Shown here piece by piece: positions 33,295-40,997 of a stretch of 41,382 nucleotides of DNA. Numbering within the stretch: the first letter of the stretch is position 1; each line of letters starts with the position of its first letter. The notes under the pieces were generated by a model. That model was not told the origin of the DNA. It made no database searches and was given only the letters and a program-made list of their open reading frames with translations. Source of the stretch: UBA1413 sp964461455. GTDB lineage: Bacteria > Bacteroidota > Bacteroidia > Bacteroidales > Prolixibacteraceae. Both the position numbers and the translations under genes were made by a program. The stretch lies in NCBI GenBank assembly GCA_964461455.1, contig CAYWUJ010000020.1, forward strand, positions 1-41,382, written 5' to 3'.

Positions 33295-34421
33295 ATCCGC
33301 TTTTTTTCAGCTTTCGACTTCTTTTTTCTCTCCTTTCTCTGCGGGGCGTCTCCCGCACTGTTGTCGTCCCTGATTCGGCCGGGCACCAGAAAACCGGTTT
33401 CGTACTCCTTTCTGATCTGAGTGACCAGCGTGTCGAAATCTCTGTGGGTGATGCGCCGTTCCTCACGACCGGGGAAAAGCTCCTGAAAGGGGAGCTTATG
33501 ATTCAGCCTGATGGCGAGTTCATAGAGGGTATCGGCAGAGCAGCAGAGGGAAGAGACTGCAGGCAGGCAGATGGGATTGCCGGGCAGGGTGTCGCCCGGG
33601 GCCGGGGGGATCAGGTATGGACACACGGGATCATAGGGCGAGGGATGACGAAGCATCACCACCTTGGAACTGGGATACCTGCGCACACGGGTCCACCAGA
33701 GGTCCCTGACCGATTCCATGGCCGCAGCCGTCGCATCCTCGGAATTCACAGCCTCCAGCTCCTCCAACTTCCTCCTGACCAGCAGTGTCATGGCCTCATC
33801 ATAGGGCAGGTCACTCCTGACGGCTTCCATTCCCAGGAATACTCCCAGGAGATTCGAGTACACATCTTCCGGAGAAAAGCTGGAATACTGTTCGGGGACC
33901 AGGGGAACAGAGGAGACGCCGAACCAGGTGGCGATTTCATGCCACACAGAGAGATCATACGCCATGCGCCCGGCCAGTTGTAGCAGCTCTTCGGGGCTAT
34001 AATCAGCAGGAATGACGACCTGCAGGCTTTTCTCACCCCCCTCAAATCCCAGATTCCGGGTAAGAAACCCCCTGGGTTGTTCTTCCTCGAGCAGGGAGAA
34101 AAGGTAGGCGGTCCAGTCGGCCTGGTCGCGCAGGTGTCCCATATCGATAAATCCCCCCCTCCGGGTGTATACCACCCCGTTTTTTTCGCCGGAACCCCCC
34201 AGAAAGGAGTGGTCTCCCATAGCTGCCGTACTGGTAATGGCCGAAAGTCTCAGGAAAGGGACCATCACCACCCCCACCCTCGATCCGAACATGCAACAGG
34301 TACGGATAATACGCGGAGGATGGTTCCTGAGATCCACCTCCACGGGCTTCAGCGCAGCGGAGCGGAAGGTAACCAACAATAACAGGAACAAAAATGAAAT
34401 CCTAAAGGAGATTTTCAACAT
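33291..34421 (-). CDS. Secreted protein resembling DUF4056
   Basis: The 376-residue protein has a strong signal peptide (FRISFLFLLLLVTFRSAAL). The mature part starts with IRTCCMFG, then GVVYTRRGGFIDMGHLRDQADWTAYLF, which I associate with DUF4056 proteins. A WHEIATWFG segment follows at about 160-168. Its His and Glu lie where a metal site could be, but this is speculative. The last 25 residues are very basic (QRKERKKKSKAEKKRI), unusual for an exported protein and possibly for binding nucleic acid or anionic glycan. It is followed by the DoxX/AKR-like gene with an ATGA overlap and diverges from cstA. Confidence 0.6.
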   Translation of the reverse strand: MLKISFRISFLFLLLLVTFRSAALKPVEVDLRNHPPRIIRTCCMFGSRVGVVMVPFLRLSAITSTAAMGDHSFLGGSGEKNGVVYTRRGGFIDMGHLRDQADWTAYLFSLLEEEQPRGFLTRNLGFEGGEKSLQVVIPADYSPEELLQLAGRMAYDLSVWHEIATWFGVSSVPLVPEQYSSFSPEDVYSNLLGVFLGMEAVRSDLPYDEAMTLLVRRKLEELEAVNSEDATAAAMESVRDLWWTRVRRYPSSKVVMLRHPSPYDPVCPYLIPPAPGDTLPGNPICLPAVSSLCCSADTLYELAIRLNHKLPFQELFPGREERRITHRDFDTLVTQIRKEYETGFLVPGRIRDDNSAGDAPQRKERKKKSKAEKKRI

Positions 34422-34505
34422 GGCATCAGGAAAATAAAAGGATAAAAATAGAACTATTCATATTGAATTTTCGCTTCCCCCCGAAATAATAGAATTGAAC
34501 TTTGT

Positions 34506-34513
34506 TAATTTTG
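34506..34513 (+). promoter_or_regulatory. -7 promoter element TAATTTTG for cstA
   Basis: A perfect TAnnTTTG match 59 bases before the cstA ATG. No -33 TTG lies at the usual distance. Transcription would begin near 34520, immediately before a hairpin. Confidence 0.5.
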
Positions 34514-34521
34514 AGGAGTTC

Positions 34522-34542
34522 AAAAGCCGGTACGGGGCTTTT
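34522..34542 (+). promoter_or_regulatory. Terminator-like hairpin in the cstA leader
   Basis: AAAAGCC and GGCTTTT form a perfect seven-base stem with a seven-base loop, followed by one more T. A second pairing, GGGG (34534-34537) with CCCC (34547-34550), would use the right arm and exclude the first. The predicted transcription start leaves the hairpin at the very 5' end of the mRNA, 30 bases before the start codon. It could be an attenuator-like switch or a 5'-stabilising element. Confidence 0.4.
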
Positions 34543-34572
34543 TCGTCCCCTTCCCGATGAAACCACGCCAAC

Positions 34573-36012
34573 ATGTATACGCTGATTATCTCTCTGGTCG
34601 TCCTTCTCGCGGGATTTTTGTACTATTCTTCTTTTCTGGAACGTATTGAAGGGGTCGACGGAGGCAGAGCGACCCCGGCCATGACCATGGCCGACGGTGT
34701 CGACTATGTGCCGCTTCCCTGGTGGCGTGTATTCCTGATCCAGTTTCTGAATATTGCCGGATTGGGTCCGATCTTCGGGGCCGTGGCGGGAGCCATGTGG
34801 GGACCGGTGGCTTATCTCTGGATCGTCCTGGGGGGGATCTTCGCCGGGGCCGTCCATGATTACTTCAGCGGCATGCTCTCGATTCGTCATAAGGGACTGA
34901 GCATCACGGAAATCATTGGCATCTACATGGGAAATGGGATGAAACAGTTTGCCAGGGTCTTCACCGTTTTCCTGATGATTCTGGTCGGAGCCGTCTTTAT
35001 TACCGGTCCGGCCAAGATCCTGGAAGGCATCACCCCTGATTTCTTTACCATGACGTTCTGGGTATGGGTGGTGTTCATCTACTATATCGTAGCCACCATG
35101 TTACCCATAGATAAGATCATTGGCCGGATCTATCCGGTTTTTGGCTTTGCCTTGCTCTTCATGGCTGTGGGGCTCATCACAGCCCTGTTGGTCAAAGGGT
35201 ATCACATTCCGGAGCTCACATTGGCCAATCTCCGGAATTTCCATACAGAGCCCGGGAAATTTCCGGTATTTCCGATGCTCTTTATCACCATTGCCTGCGG
35301 GGCCATTTCGGGTTTTCACGCTACGCAGTCGCCCCTGATGGCCCGGTGCATCACCAACGAGAAGCTGGGGAGGCGTGTTTTTTATGGGGCCATGATTACG
35401 GAATCGGTGGTGGCCATGATCTGGGCCACCATCAGCATGAGCTTTTTCGGAGGCATCAGGGAACTTAACGGGGTGATGGCCGAACACCAGGGAAATGCCG
35501 CCTGGGTGGTGAACGTAATTTCGAACGAACTACTCGGAAAATTCGGGGGATTCCTCGCCCTCCTGGGAGTGGTGGCGGCTCCCATCACCTCGGGCGATAC
35601 CGCCTTCCGCAGCGCACGCCTTATCGTGGCCGACTTCCTGGGCTTCAAACAAGGACCCGTGAAAAACAGACTGTTGATTTCCATTCCCCTTTTCGCCATC
35701 GGCCTGTTCCTGACACAAATCGACTTCAGTATCATCTGGCGCTATTTTGCATGGGCCAACCAAACCCTGGCCACCCTGGTCCTCTGGACCATCACCATTT
35801 ATCTGCTCGGGTCAGGGAAGAACTATTGGATCACCCTGCTCCCCGCCCTCCTGATGACTGCCGTCATCACGACCTACCTGTTGCTGGCCCCCGAAGGGTT
35901 TGCCCTGACCAAGGCCATAGCGTATACCGCCGGTGCAGGGTTTACCATGCTGAGCGCCGCAGCTTTCTGGTCTTACAAAGTCAAAAACAAAAAGAGGATC
36001 AATAAGGAATGA
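34573..36012 (+). CDS. cstA: Carbon starvation protein CstA family transporter
   Basis: The 479-residue inner-membrane protein has about twelve to thirteen hydrophobic segments. CstA signature regions are visible: QFLNIAGLGPIFGAVAGAMWG near 57-77, GGIFAGAVHDYFSGMLSIRH near 88-107, GAISGFHATQSPLMARCI near 237-254, and VVAAPITSGDTAFRSARLIV near 337-356. The family transports peptides or pyruvate during carbon limitation. This is the shorter form common in Bacteroidota. The stop overlaps the next start as ATGA, so it is coupled to an FAD-oxidoreductase gene, which is an unusual partner. Confidence 0.93.
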   Translation: MYTLIISLVVLLAGFLYYSSFLERIEGVDGGRATPAMTMADGVDYVPLPWWRVFLIQFLNIAGLGPIFGAVAGAMWGPVAYLWIVLGGIFAGAVHDYFSGMLSIRHKGLSITEIIGIYMGNGMKQFARVFTVFLMILVGAVFITGPAKILEGITPDFFTMTFWVWVVFIYYIVATMLPIDKIIGRIYPVFGFALLFMAVGLITALLVKGYHIPELTLANLRNFHTEPGKFPVFPMLFITIACGAISGFHATQSPLMARCITNEKLGRRVFYGAMITESVVAMIWATISMSFFGGIRELNGVMAEHQGNAAWVVNVISNELLGKFGGFLALLGVVAAPITSGDTAFRSARLIVADFLGFKQGPVKNRLLISIPLFAIGLFLTQIDFSIIWRYFAWANQTLATLVLWTITIYLLGSGKNYWITLLPALLMTAVITTYLLLAPEGFALTKAIAYTAGAGFTMLSAAAFWSYKVKNKKRINKE

Positions 36013-37739
36013 AAAACAGAAAATCAGAAATGGAAAACGATAAACCTAAGAAAATCTATGTGATGCAGGGACTCAGCATCGTAATTTTCCTGACGCTCCT
36101 GATCAGCGGACAGGTTTTCCAGGGCTGCGCCCCTGCCGATAAGGGAGAATCGGCCGATGTGATCATTTATGGGGGAAATTCCGCAGCGGTCATCGCGGCC
36201 GTGGAGGTGACCCATACAGGTAAAAGTGTCCTCATCGTCTCCCCGGATACCCATTTGGGAGGACTCTCATCGAACGGACTCGGCTATACCGATACCGGGA
36301 AGAAGGAGACGATCGGCGGATTGTCACGTGATTTTTACCACAGGGTATGGCTTCATTACAACGACTCCACGGCATGGAAGTGGCAGAAGAGAGAAGAGTT
36401 CGGGAACCGCGGACAGGGAACCCCTGCCATTGATGGGGAAAACCGCACCATGTGGCTCTTTGAACCCCACGTGGCGGAGCAGATTTTTGAGGATTATGTC
36501 CGTGAAAACAACATCACGGTTTACCGTGACGAGTGGCTTGACCGGGAAAAGGGGGTGGAAGTGCGTGACGGGAAGATCGTGGCCATCACCACCCTTTCCG
36601 GGAAACAATTCCGCGGAAAGATCTTTATTGACACCACCTACGAAGGGGACCTCATGGCCGCAGCAGGGGTAAGTTATTCCATTGGCAGAGAGAGCAATGC
36701 AGAATACGGGGAAACCTGGAACGGCATTCAGAAAGGAGCGTTCCACCACCGCCACAATTTCATGGCGTTGTCCTCACCGGTGAGCGGATACCAGATCCCC
36801 GGAGATCCCGACAGTGGACTGCTACCCCGCATCAGTGCCGACCCTCCCGGGGAAAACGGCGACGGGGATCACCGCATCCAGGCTTATTGCTTCCGGCTGT
36901 GCATGACCGACCTTGATGAAAACCGCATTCCCTTCCCCCGGCCTGAAAATTACGACTCCGCACAATACGAATTATTACGCAGGGTGTTTGAAACCGGCTG
37001 GAACGAAGTCTTTGAGAAATACGACGGCCTCCCCAACCGGAAAACCGACACCAACAACCATGGTCCCTTCAACAGCGATAACATCGGAATGAATTACGAC
37101 TATCCCGAAGCATCGTACGATAGAAGGAAAGAGATCTTTAAAGAACACGAAACCTACCAGAAGGGATTACTCTGGTTCATGGCCCACGACCCGCGGATGC
37201 CTGCCGGCTGGAGGGAACAGGTGGCCGCCTGGGGATTGGCAGCCGATGAATTTCCCGAAAACGGGGGCTGGCCTTACCAGATGTATATCAGGGAAGCCCG
37301 AAGGATGAAAGGCCTGTTTGTGATGACTGAAAACGAACTGATGAAAAAGAAGCCCACCCCTGCATCGATAGGAATGGGCTCCTACACCATCGATTCTCAT
37401 AATGTGCAGCGTTATGTCGACCAACAGGGTCACGTGCAGAATGAAGGGGATGTGGGCGTGGACCTGCCCGGCCCTTATGAGATCGCCTATGGATCGGTCG
37501 TCCCCCGGAAGGAGGAGTGCACCAACCTGTTGGTGCCGGTGTGCATGTCGGCCACCCACATTGCCTATGGGTCGATTCGTATGGAGCCGGTGTTCATGAT
37601 CCTGGGGCAGTCGGCCGCTGCAGCCGCCTGCATGGCCATCGACAAGGAGCTGGCTGTCCAGGAAGTGCCCTACCCTGAATTACGGAAACTTCTCCTGGAA
37701 AAGGGCCAGGTGCTGGATGCCGCGGCTTCAGGGCTGTAG
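36009..37739 (+). CDS. FAD-dependent oxidoreductase, probable lipoprotein
   Basis: The 576-residue protein has a basic N-terminus and a hydrophobic segment (GLSIVIFLTLLISGQVF) ending at Cys40 (QGC), so export and lipidation are likely. The dinucleotide-binding fold starts DVIIYGGNSAAVIAAVE, where the family shows GGxxAG rather than a classic GxGxxG, and continues with THLGGLSSNGLGYTD. Further FAD-family segments are GKIFIDTTYEGDLMAAAGV, RIQAYCFRLCMT and the C-terminal SIRMEPVFMILGQSAAAAACMA. These fit the PF12831-type group of exported oxidoreductases that occurs in sugar-degradation loci. It overlaps cstA by four bases. The substrate is not evident. Confidence 0.82.
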   Translation: MKNRKSEMENDKPKKIYVMQGLSIVIFLTLLISGQVFQGCAPADKGESADVIIYGGNSAAVIAAVEVTHTGKSVLIVSPDTHLGGLSSNGLGYTDTGKKETIGGLSRDFYHRVWLHYNDSTAWKWQKREEFGNRGQGTPAIDGENRTMWLFEPHVAEQIFEDYVRENNITVYRDEWLDREKGVEVRDGKIVAITTLSGKQFRGKIFIDTTYEGDLMAAAGVSYSIGRESNAEYGETWNGIQKGAFHHRHNFMALSSPVSGYQIPGDPDSGLLPRISADPPGENGDGDHRIQAYCFRLCMTDLDENRIPFPRPENYDSAQYELLRRVFETGWNEVFEKYDGLPNRKTDTNNHGPFNSDNIGMNYDYPEASYDRRKEIFKEHETYQKGLLWFMAHDPRMPAGWREQVAAWGLAADEFPENGGWPYQMYIREARRMKGLFVMTENELMKKKPTPASIGMGSYTIDSHNVQRYVDQQGHVQNEGDVGVDLPGPYEIAYGSVVPRKEECTNLLVPVCMSATHIAYGSIRMEPVFMILGQSAAAAACMAIDKELAVQEVPYPELRKLLLEKGQVLDAAASGL

Positions 37740-37757
37740 GCCTGAAACCCCCAAATC

Positions 37758-37886
37758 ATGGCCAACACCTGTTCTCAACTGAACATTCATGCCGTATTTT
37801 CCATGGAAGGCAGGGAGAATTTCATTCTGAGTACCCCACCTACGTTGGTTGAAGAGAGCCATACCGCACACGCAATTCTACCATAA
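37758..37886 (+). pseudogene. Truncated IS200/REP-type (Y1) transposase start
   Basis: A 42-codon frame begins MANTCSQLNIHAVFSMEGR and continues with ENFIL. This matches the start of Bacteroidota IS200-like or REP-associated tyrosine transposases (typically M-A/S-N-T-Y-x-Q-x-x-I-H-x-V-F-x-V-K-x-R). The match ends after about 24 residues; the HUH motif and catalytic Tyr are missing, and the remaining codons are unrelated. A 10-base palindrome, ACCCGCGGGT, lies 31 bases downstream (37918-37927). The piece is a relic, not a working gene. It lies in the gap between two convergent genes. Confidence 0.6.
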
Positions 37887-37961
37887 TACCGCCGCTATGG
37901 GGCTGACAGGCTGTGACACCCGCGGGTCAAGGCGTACAAGGCGATACCATCCGTAACTAAA

Positions 37962-39854
37962 TTACCTCATCGCCGGAAGCAGGTGTTCCCAGATCAGGTT
38001 GATCTCTCCCTGCATATCCTGGATGTTGGCGGTGGTGACCACCACGGCATCCTTTTCAGGGATCACAATGATGAACTGTCCCACGGCGCCGTCGGCCCGG
38101 AAGGCGTTGTGACGGCAGCGCCACACCTGGTAGCCGTAACCCTGCACCCAGTCGCTCTGACTGGCATCGCCATCCTGGGGGAACCACTGCGGAGGCTGGG
38201 TGATATGGGCCCGGGTGGCTTCCTCAAACCAGGCTTCGTTCAACAGTTGTTTGCCGTTCCATTTTCCTTTCTGCAGGTAAAACTGGCCCAGTTTGGCCAT
38301 ATCTTCGGTTTTGATGTGGAGGCCCCATCCGCCGCAGTTAACACCCGAGGGACTGGTTTCCCAGAATGCCCCGGTGACCCCCAGGGGGCGCAGTAACCGC
38401 GGGTAGAGGTAGTCGAGCACGGTCAGTCCCGTCACCTTCTGGAGGATGGCCGAGACCATATAGGTAGCCATGCTGTTGTAAAGGTATTTCGTTCCGGGTT
38501 CAAAGTCGATGGGATGGGCCAGGAATATCTTCTCCCAGCTTAACCCCGGCTCAGCCCTGTTCACCGAAGGCTCAGTGGCATGGCCCACCGACATGGTCAG
38601 CAGGTCGCGGATTTCCAGATCGGCCAGCCAGGGGGTGACCTTCGCCGGCAAGTCCCCGGGGAAATATTTGATGACCTTGTCGCTAACCTTCAGGAGTCCC
38701 TCCTGAACGGCAAAACCCACCGCCGTGGAAGTCCAGGTTTTGCTCACCGAGTGCATCACATGGGGGATCGCCGGGCCATGGCCTTTGAACCACTTTTCAG
38801 CGACTACCTTACCATGACGCAATACCATCAGGCTGTGCAGCTCCTGACCGCTCTCCTTCACCGCCGCAAAATAGTCACTGATTCCGGCAGGGTTGACATT
38901 TTCTGCTTCCGGCGTGCTCCGGGGAAGACTCTTGACCACCTCGTTGTAACTGAACAGTTCAATGCCCCTGGCCCCGATGACCTGCTTCACCCGCTCACTG
39001 GTAAACAGGTCGAAGACGCCCTGACGGTCGACCGCCACATCCTCGTAACCGATGTGGTGAACGGCCTGCATCTCGGGGGTATTGTATGCCGGGTGCTCCA
39101 CAAACACATAGGTTTTACCCTTTTCCAGGGTGTTGAGCATGGCAATGAAACTTTCGATTTTCTCCTGCTGGGAGGCGTGGGGGCCTGCAAACCCGGCATA
39201 ATTCAGGGCAAAGGAAGAAGCGGCACCTTTGCCTGCATCTCCTTCCGGGGCCTTGTCGCCACTCTCCCGGTTGAAATAAGACATCATGCCGGCATCGACA
39301 CTGGGAAGGTGGTATTCTTCGGCCAGGCGGGCGGTGATCGCGGCCACCCGGGGGTCAAAGGCTGTCGACCCCATATGTCCCGACAGGTGGCTGATATGGG
39401 GTATGTTTTTCAGGGCCAGCTCTATCTGGGCCCGGAATTCCTTCTCTACCTCCTCAGGCGTCCATTTTTGCTCCATAATGGCTCCTCCAGGGTAGTTTTT
39501 GTCGGGAAACAGCCGGGGTTGAAAATAGCCGTTTTTGTCGGTCAGTCCCGGACAAGAGGTCAGGGGACGCCACTTGATATTGTCCCATTCGCTGGTGATG
39601 ACCAGGTGAAGGCCTACGTCGATACCCGGGTTTTCATTGAGCAGCCTGACCGCTTCCGGAAACCAGGGACCAATGGCCATCACCTCAATCGAAGTGACGA
39701 TGCCGTTGGTGAAACTGCGCATGGAGGCCGCATTGGCAGCCTGGGAAGAGCCCATGTCATCGGCCCTGACAATCAGCCGCGGCGGAAGGGCCTGCTGTGC
39801 CAGCATCATCATCGAAAGACATATCAGCCCTGTAAGGAGAATCAGTTTCTTCAT
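37962..39854 (-). CDS. Secreted YdjC/ChbG-type deacetylase fused to a serine beta-lactamase-like hydrolase
   Basis: The 630-residue protein has a signal peptide ending MMMLAQQ. Residues about 25-315 form a YdjC/ChbG carbohydrate deacetylase with LIVRADDMGSSQAAN (metal and base Asp pair), DVGLHLVITSEW and ISHLSGHMGS (metal His residues). Residues about 325-630 form a class C beta-lactamase-like domain with the nucleophile motif SVSKTW, the YxN motif in YLYNSMATYM, and a DGAVGQF segment in place of the KTG strand. Both parts keep their catalytic motifs. A periplasmic enzyme that removes N-acetyl groups and cleaves an ester or amide on the same glycan or peptidoglycan fragment is a reasonable inference. 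Substrate unknown. Confidence 0.85.
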   Translation of the reverse strand: MKKLILLTGLICLSMMMLAQQALPPRLIVRADDMGSSQAANAASMRSFTNGIVTSIEVMAIGPWFPEAVRLLNENPGIDVGLHLVITSEWDNIKWRPLTSCPGLTDKNGYFQPRLFPDKNYPGGAIMEQKWTPEEVEKEFRAQIELALKNIPHISHLSGHMGSTAFDPRVAAITARLAEEYHLPSVDAGMMSYFNRESGDKAPEGDAGKGAASSFALNYAGFAGPHASQQEKIESFIAMLNTLEKGKTYVFVEHPAYNTPEMQAVHHIGYEDVAVDRQGVFDLFTSERVKQVIGARGIELFSYNEVVKSLPRSTPEAENVNPAGISDYFAAVKESGQELHSLMVLRHGKVVAEKWFKGHGPAIPHVMHSVSKTWTSTAVGFAVQEGLLKVSDKVIKYFPGDLPAKVTPWLADLEIRDLLTMSVGHATEPSVNRAEPGLSWEKIFLAHPIDFEPGTKYLYNSMATYMVSAILQKVTGLTVLDYLYPRLLRPLGVTGAFWETSPSGVNCGGWGLHIKTEDMAKLGQFYLQKGKWNGKQLLNEAWFEEATRAHITQPPQWFPQDGDASQSDWVQGYGYQVWRCRHNAFRADGAVGQFIIVIPEKDAVVVTTANIQDMQGEINLIWEHLLPAMR

Positions 39855-40016
39855 GGATTTGGATTTAATAAGTACTCAGATTTTTGTGGTAAAATTATTA
39901 AAATGGTCTTAATTTTAGGCAATATTCCGGCTCTGGTTGATGCAGCAGTGTCGTTATCATTACGGCATATGCATCCTCACCATCATAAAGCCCTATTTTT
40001 CTGATAGTTAATCATC

Positions 40017-40032
40017 ATTCTAAAAATAGAAT
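40017..40032. repeat. AT-rich palindrome at the edge of the decayed region
   Basis: ATTCTA and TAGAAT are perfect inverted copies around AAAA. No gene start is near it. It marks the left border of the esterase fragment and could be a deletion scar or a chance AT-rich dyad. The stretch 39855-40016 shows no gene. Confidence 0.25.
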
Positions 40033-40106
40033 CATGTAAAGCCAATTTCAACATTGATGAGGAGCGGCTTTTCCTGACGGGTTTGTCGATGGGCGGGGGT
40101 GGTACC
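40032..40106 (+). pseudogene. Fragment of an alpha/beta-hydrolase (esterase) around the nucleophile elbow
   Basis: In one frame the sequence reads ANFNIDEERLFLTGLSMGGG followed by GT. This is the helix, strand and GxSxG-type elbow of Bacteroidota secreted esterases of the dienelactone-hydrolase or PHB-depolymerase kind (IDxxRIYLTGLSMGG). The match begins after an upstream stop region and ends abruptly after 40106, so only about 25 residues survive. It belongs to the stretch of decayed genes that continues to 40900. Confidence 0.55.
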
Positions 40107-40116
40107 CTTTATAAAG

Positions 40117-40242
40117 GCGGAATATATCCGTTCCTTCAAGGCGGCAGCAGGCGATGAGGAGCAACTTCTGCTGGCAGAGGAGGAATTGGAGGAGTATCTC
40201 AAAATTCTGGATGAGAAATCCAGCGAACGGACTATCCATTGA
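40117..40242 (+). pseudogene. Unidentified acidic coding fragment
   Basis: A frame directly behind the esterase piece reads AEYIRSFKAAAGDEEQLLLA and then an acidic helix (EEELEEYLKILDEKS), ending at TGA 40240-40242. The heptad-like helix looks like the end of a real protein, but I cannot name its family. It has no start codon and no room for an N-terminal domain, so it is treated as a remnant. It happens to share frame with the GH172 remnant that follows. Confidence 0.35.
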
Positions 40243-40900
40243 TTCGGAGGTAATTACTTTTCAGGTCAGAACCTTATAGAAACCGTTGATATTAAAGATG
40301 TTACTGTTTATTACACCCCCTGGAAATGGGATAACCGCTCGATGCATTTCGAAGCCTCCTGGCACCAGTTCACCCGCCTGCAGACCGGAGATTCCAAGGA
40401 AAATGACGGCCGGGGCGGCGCCTTTGACATCAACTATGTGGAGCTTACCTGAAAGGGAGTCTATGCCGGGGATGGTGTGGCCCTTTTCAATACCATGTAT
40501 GGCTGGTGGGGCGAAGGCGACGAGAAAGTCTTCCCACGGGAGTATAGAATTCCAGAACATCCCCCGCTTTAACTGGAGCGGGGAGAGGCAATTCTTCTGG
40601 AAGGAAGGAAAAACAGAAGACCATATCGACCCGCTGTTCTATTCCGCCGACTCGCTGACAGTGCCGGTCACCGCAGCTTTCACCTATGCACCTGATTACG
40701 GGACTTTCCGCCTCGAGATGAACGGAAAACCGCTTCCGGGAGAGTATAACCTTTACAACGATGCGGTAATCACCCGTGAGGTAGCCCTGGGAACTCTTCC
40801 CGTTAAAAAAGGAAGGAACCAGCTCAGGGCAGTCATCACCGGCACCTCCGGAATCGGGGGGAAAGCCTTTCTCGGAATTGACTATCTGAAATTCGAATAG
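40243..40900 (+). pseudogene. Glycoside hydrolase family 172 (DUF2961) pseudogene
   Basis: Pieces of one GH172-type protein appear in two frames. The first frame gives DIKDVTVYYTPWKWD, SWHQFTRLQTG and AFDINYVEL. It is then cut by TGA at 40450-40452 and continues KGVYAGDGVALFNTMYGWWG and EGDEKVF, a DUF2961 hallmark region. The expected HFGTGTEDYYG core that should follow is absent. From about 40547 another frame gives the C-terminal beta-sandwich (FFWKEGKTEDHIDPLFYSAD, YAPDYGTFRLEMNGKPLPGE, LGTLPVKKGRN, GKAFLGIDYLKFE). So there is an in-frame stop, an internal deletion and a frame change. GH172 enzymes act on fructose or arabinofuranose linkages. Confidence 0.75.
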
Positions 40901-40997
40901 CTTTCACCTGGCTTCGAACACAACGCTACTGTGGGCTTCCGCTGTGTAAAGGACACTCATTGACATAAAATCCGGTAGAAAATTGTTTCTTTGGTGT

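Noticed and set aside
38580..40004. Forward open frame of 474 codons opposite the YdjC/beta-lactamase gene
   Set aside because: It is a shadow of the reverse-strand gene, with no signal peptide or known motif, and it ends in non-coding sequence; the reverse-strand product has intact catalytic motifs.
40286..40900. A single 204-codon gene in the GH172 remnant
   Set aside because: Only its second half matches the family; the first half is an out-of-frame reading of the true GH172 codons, so this is one frame of a broken gene.
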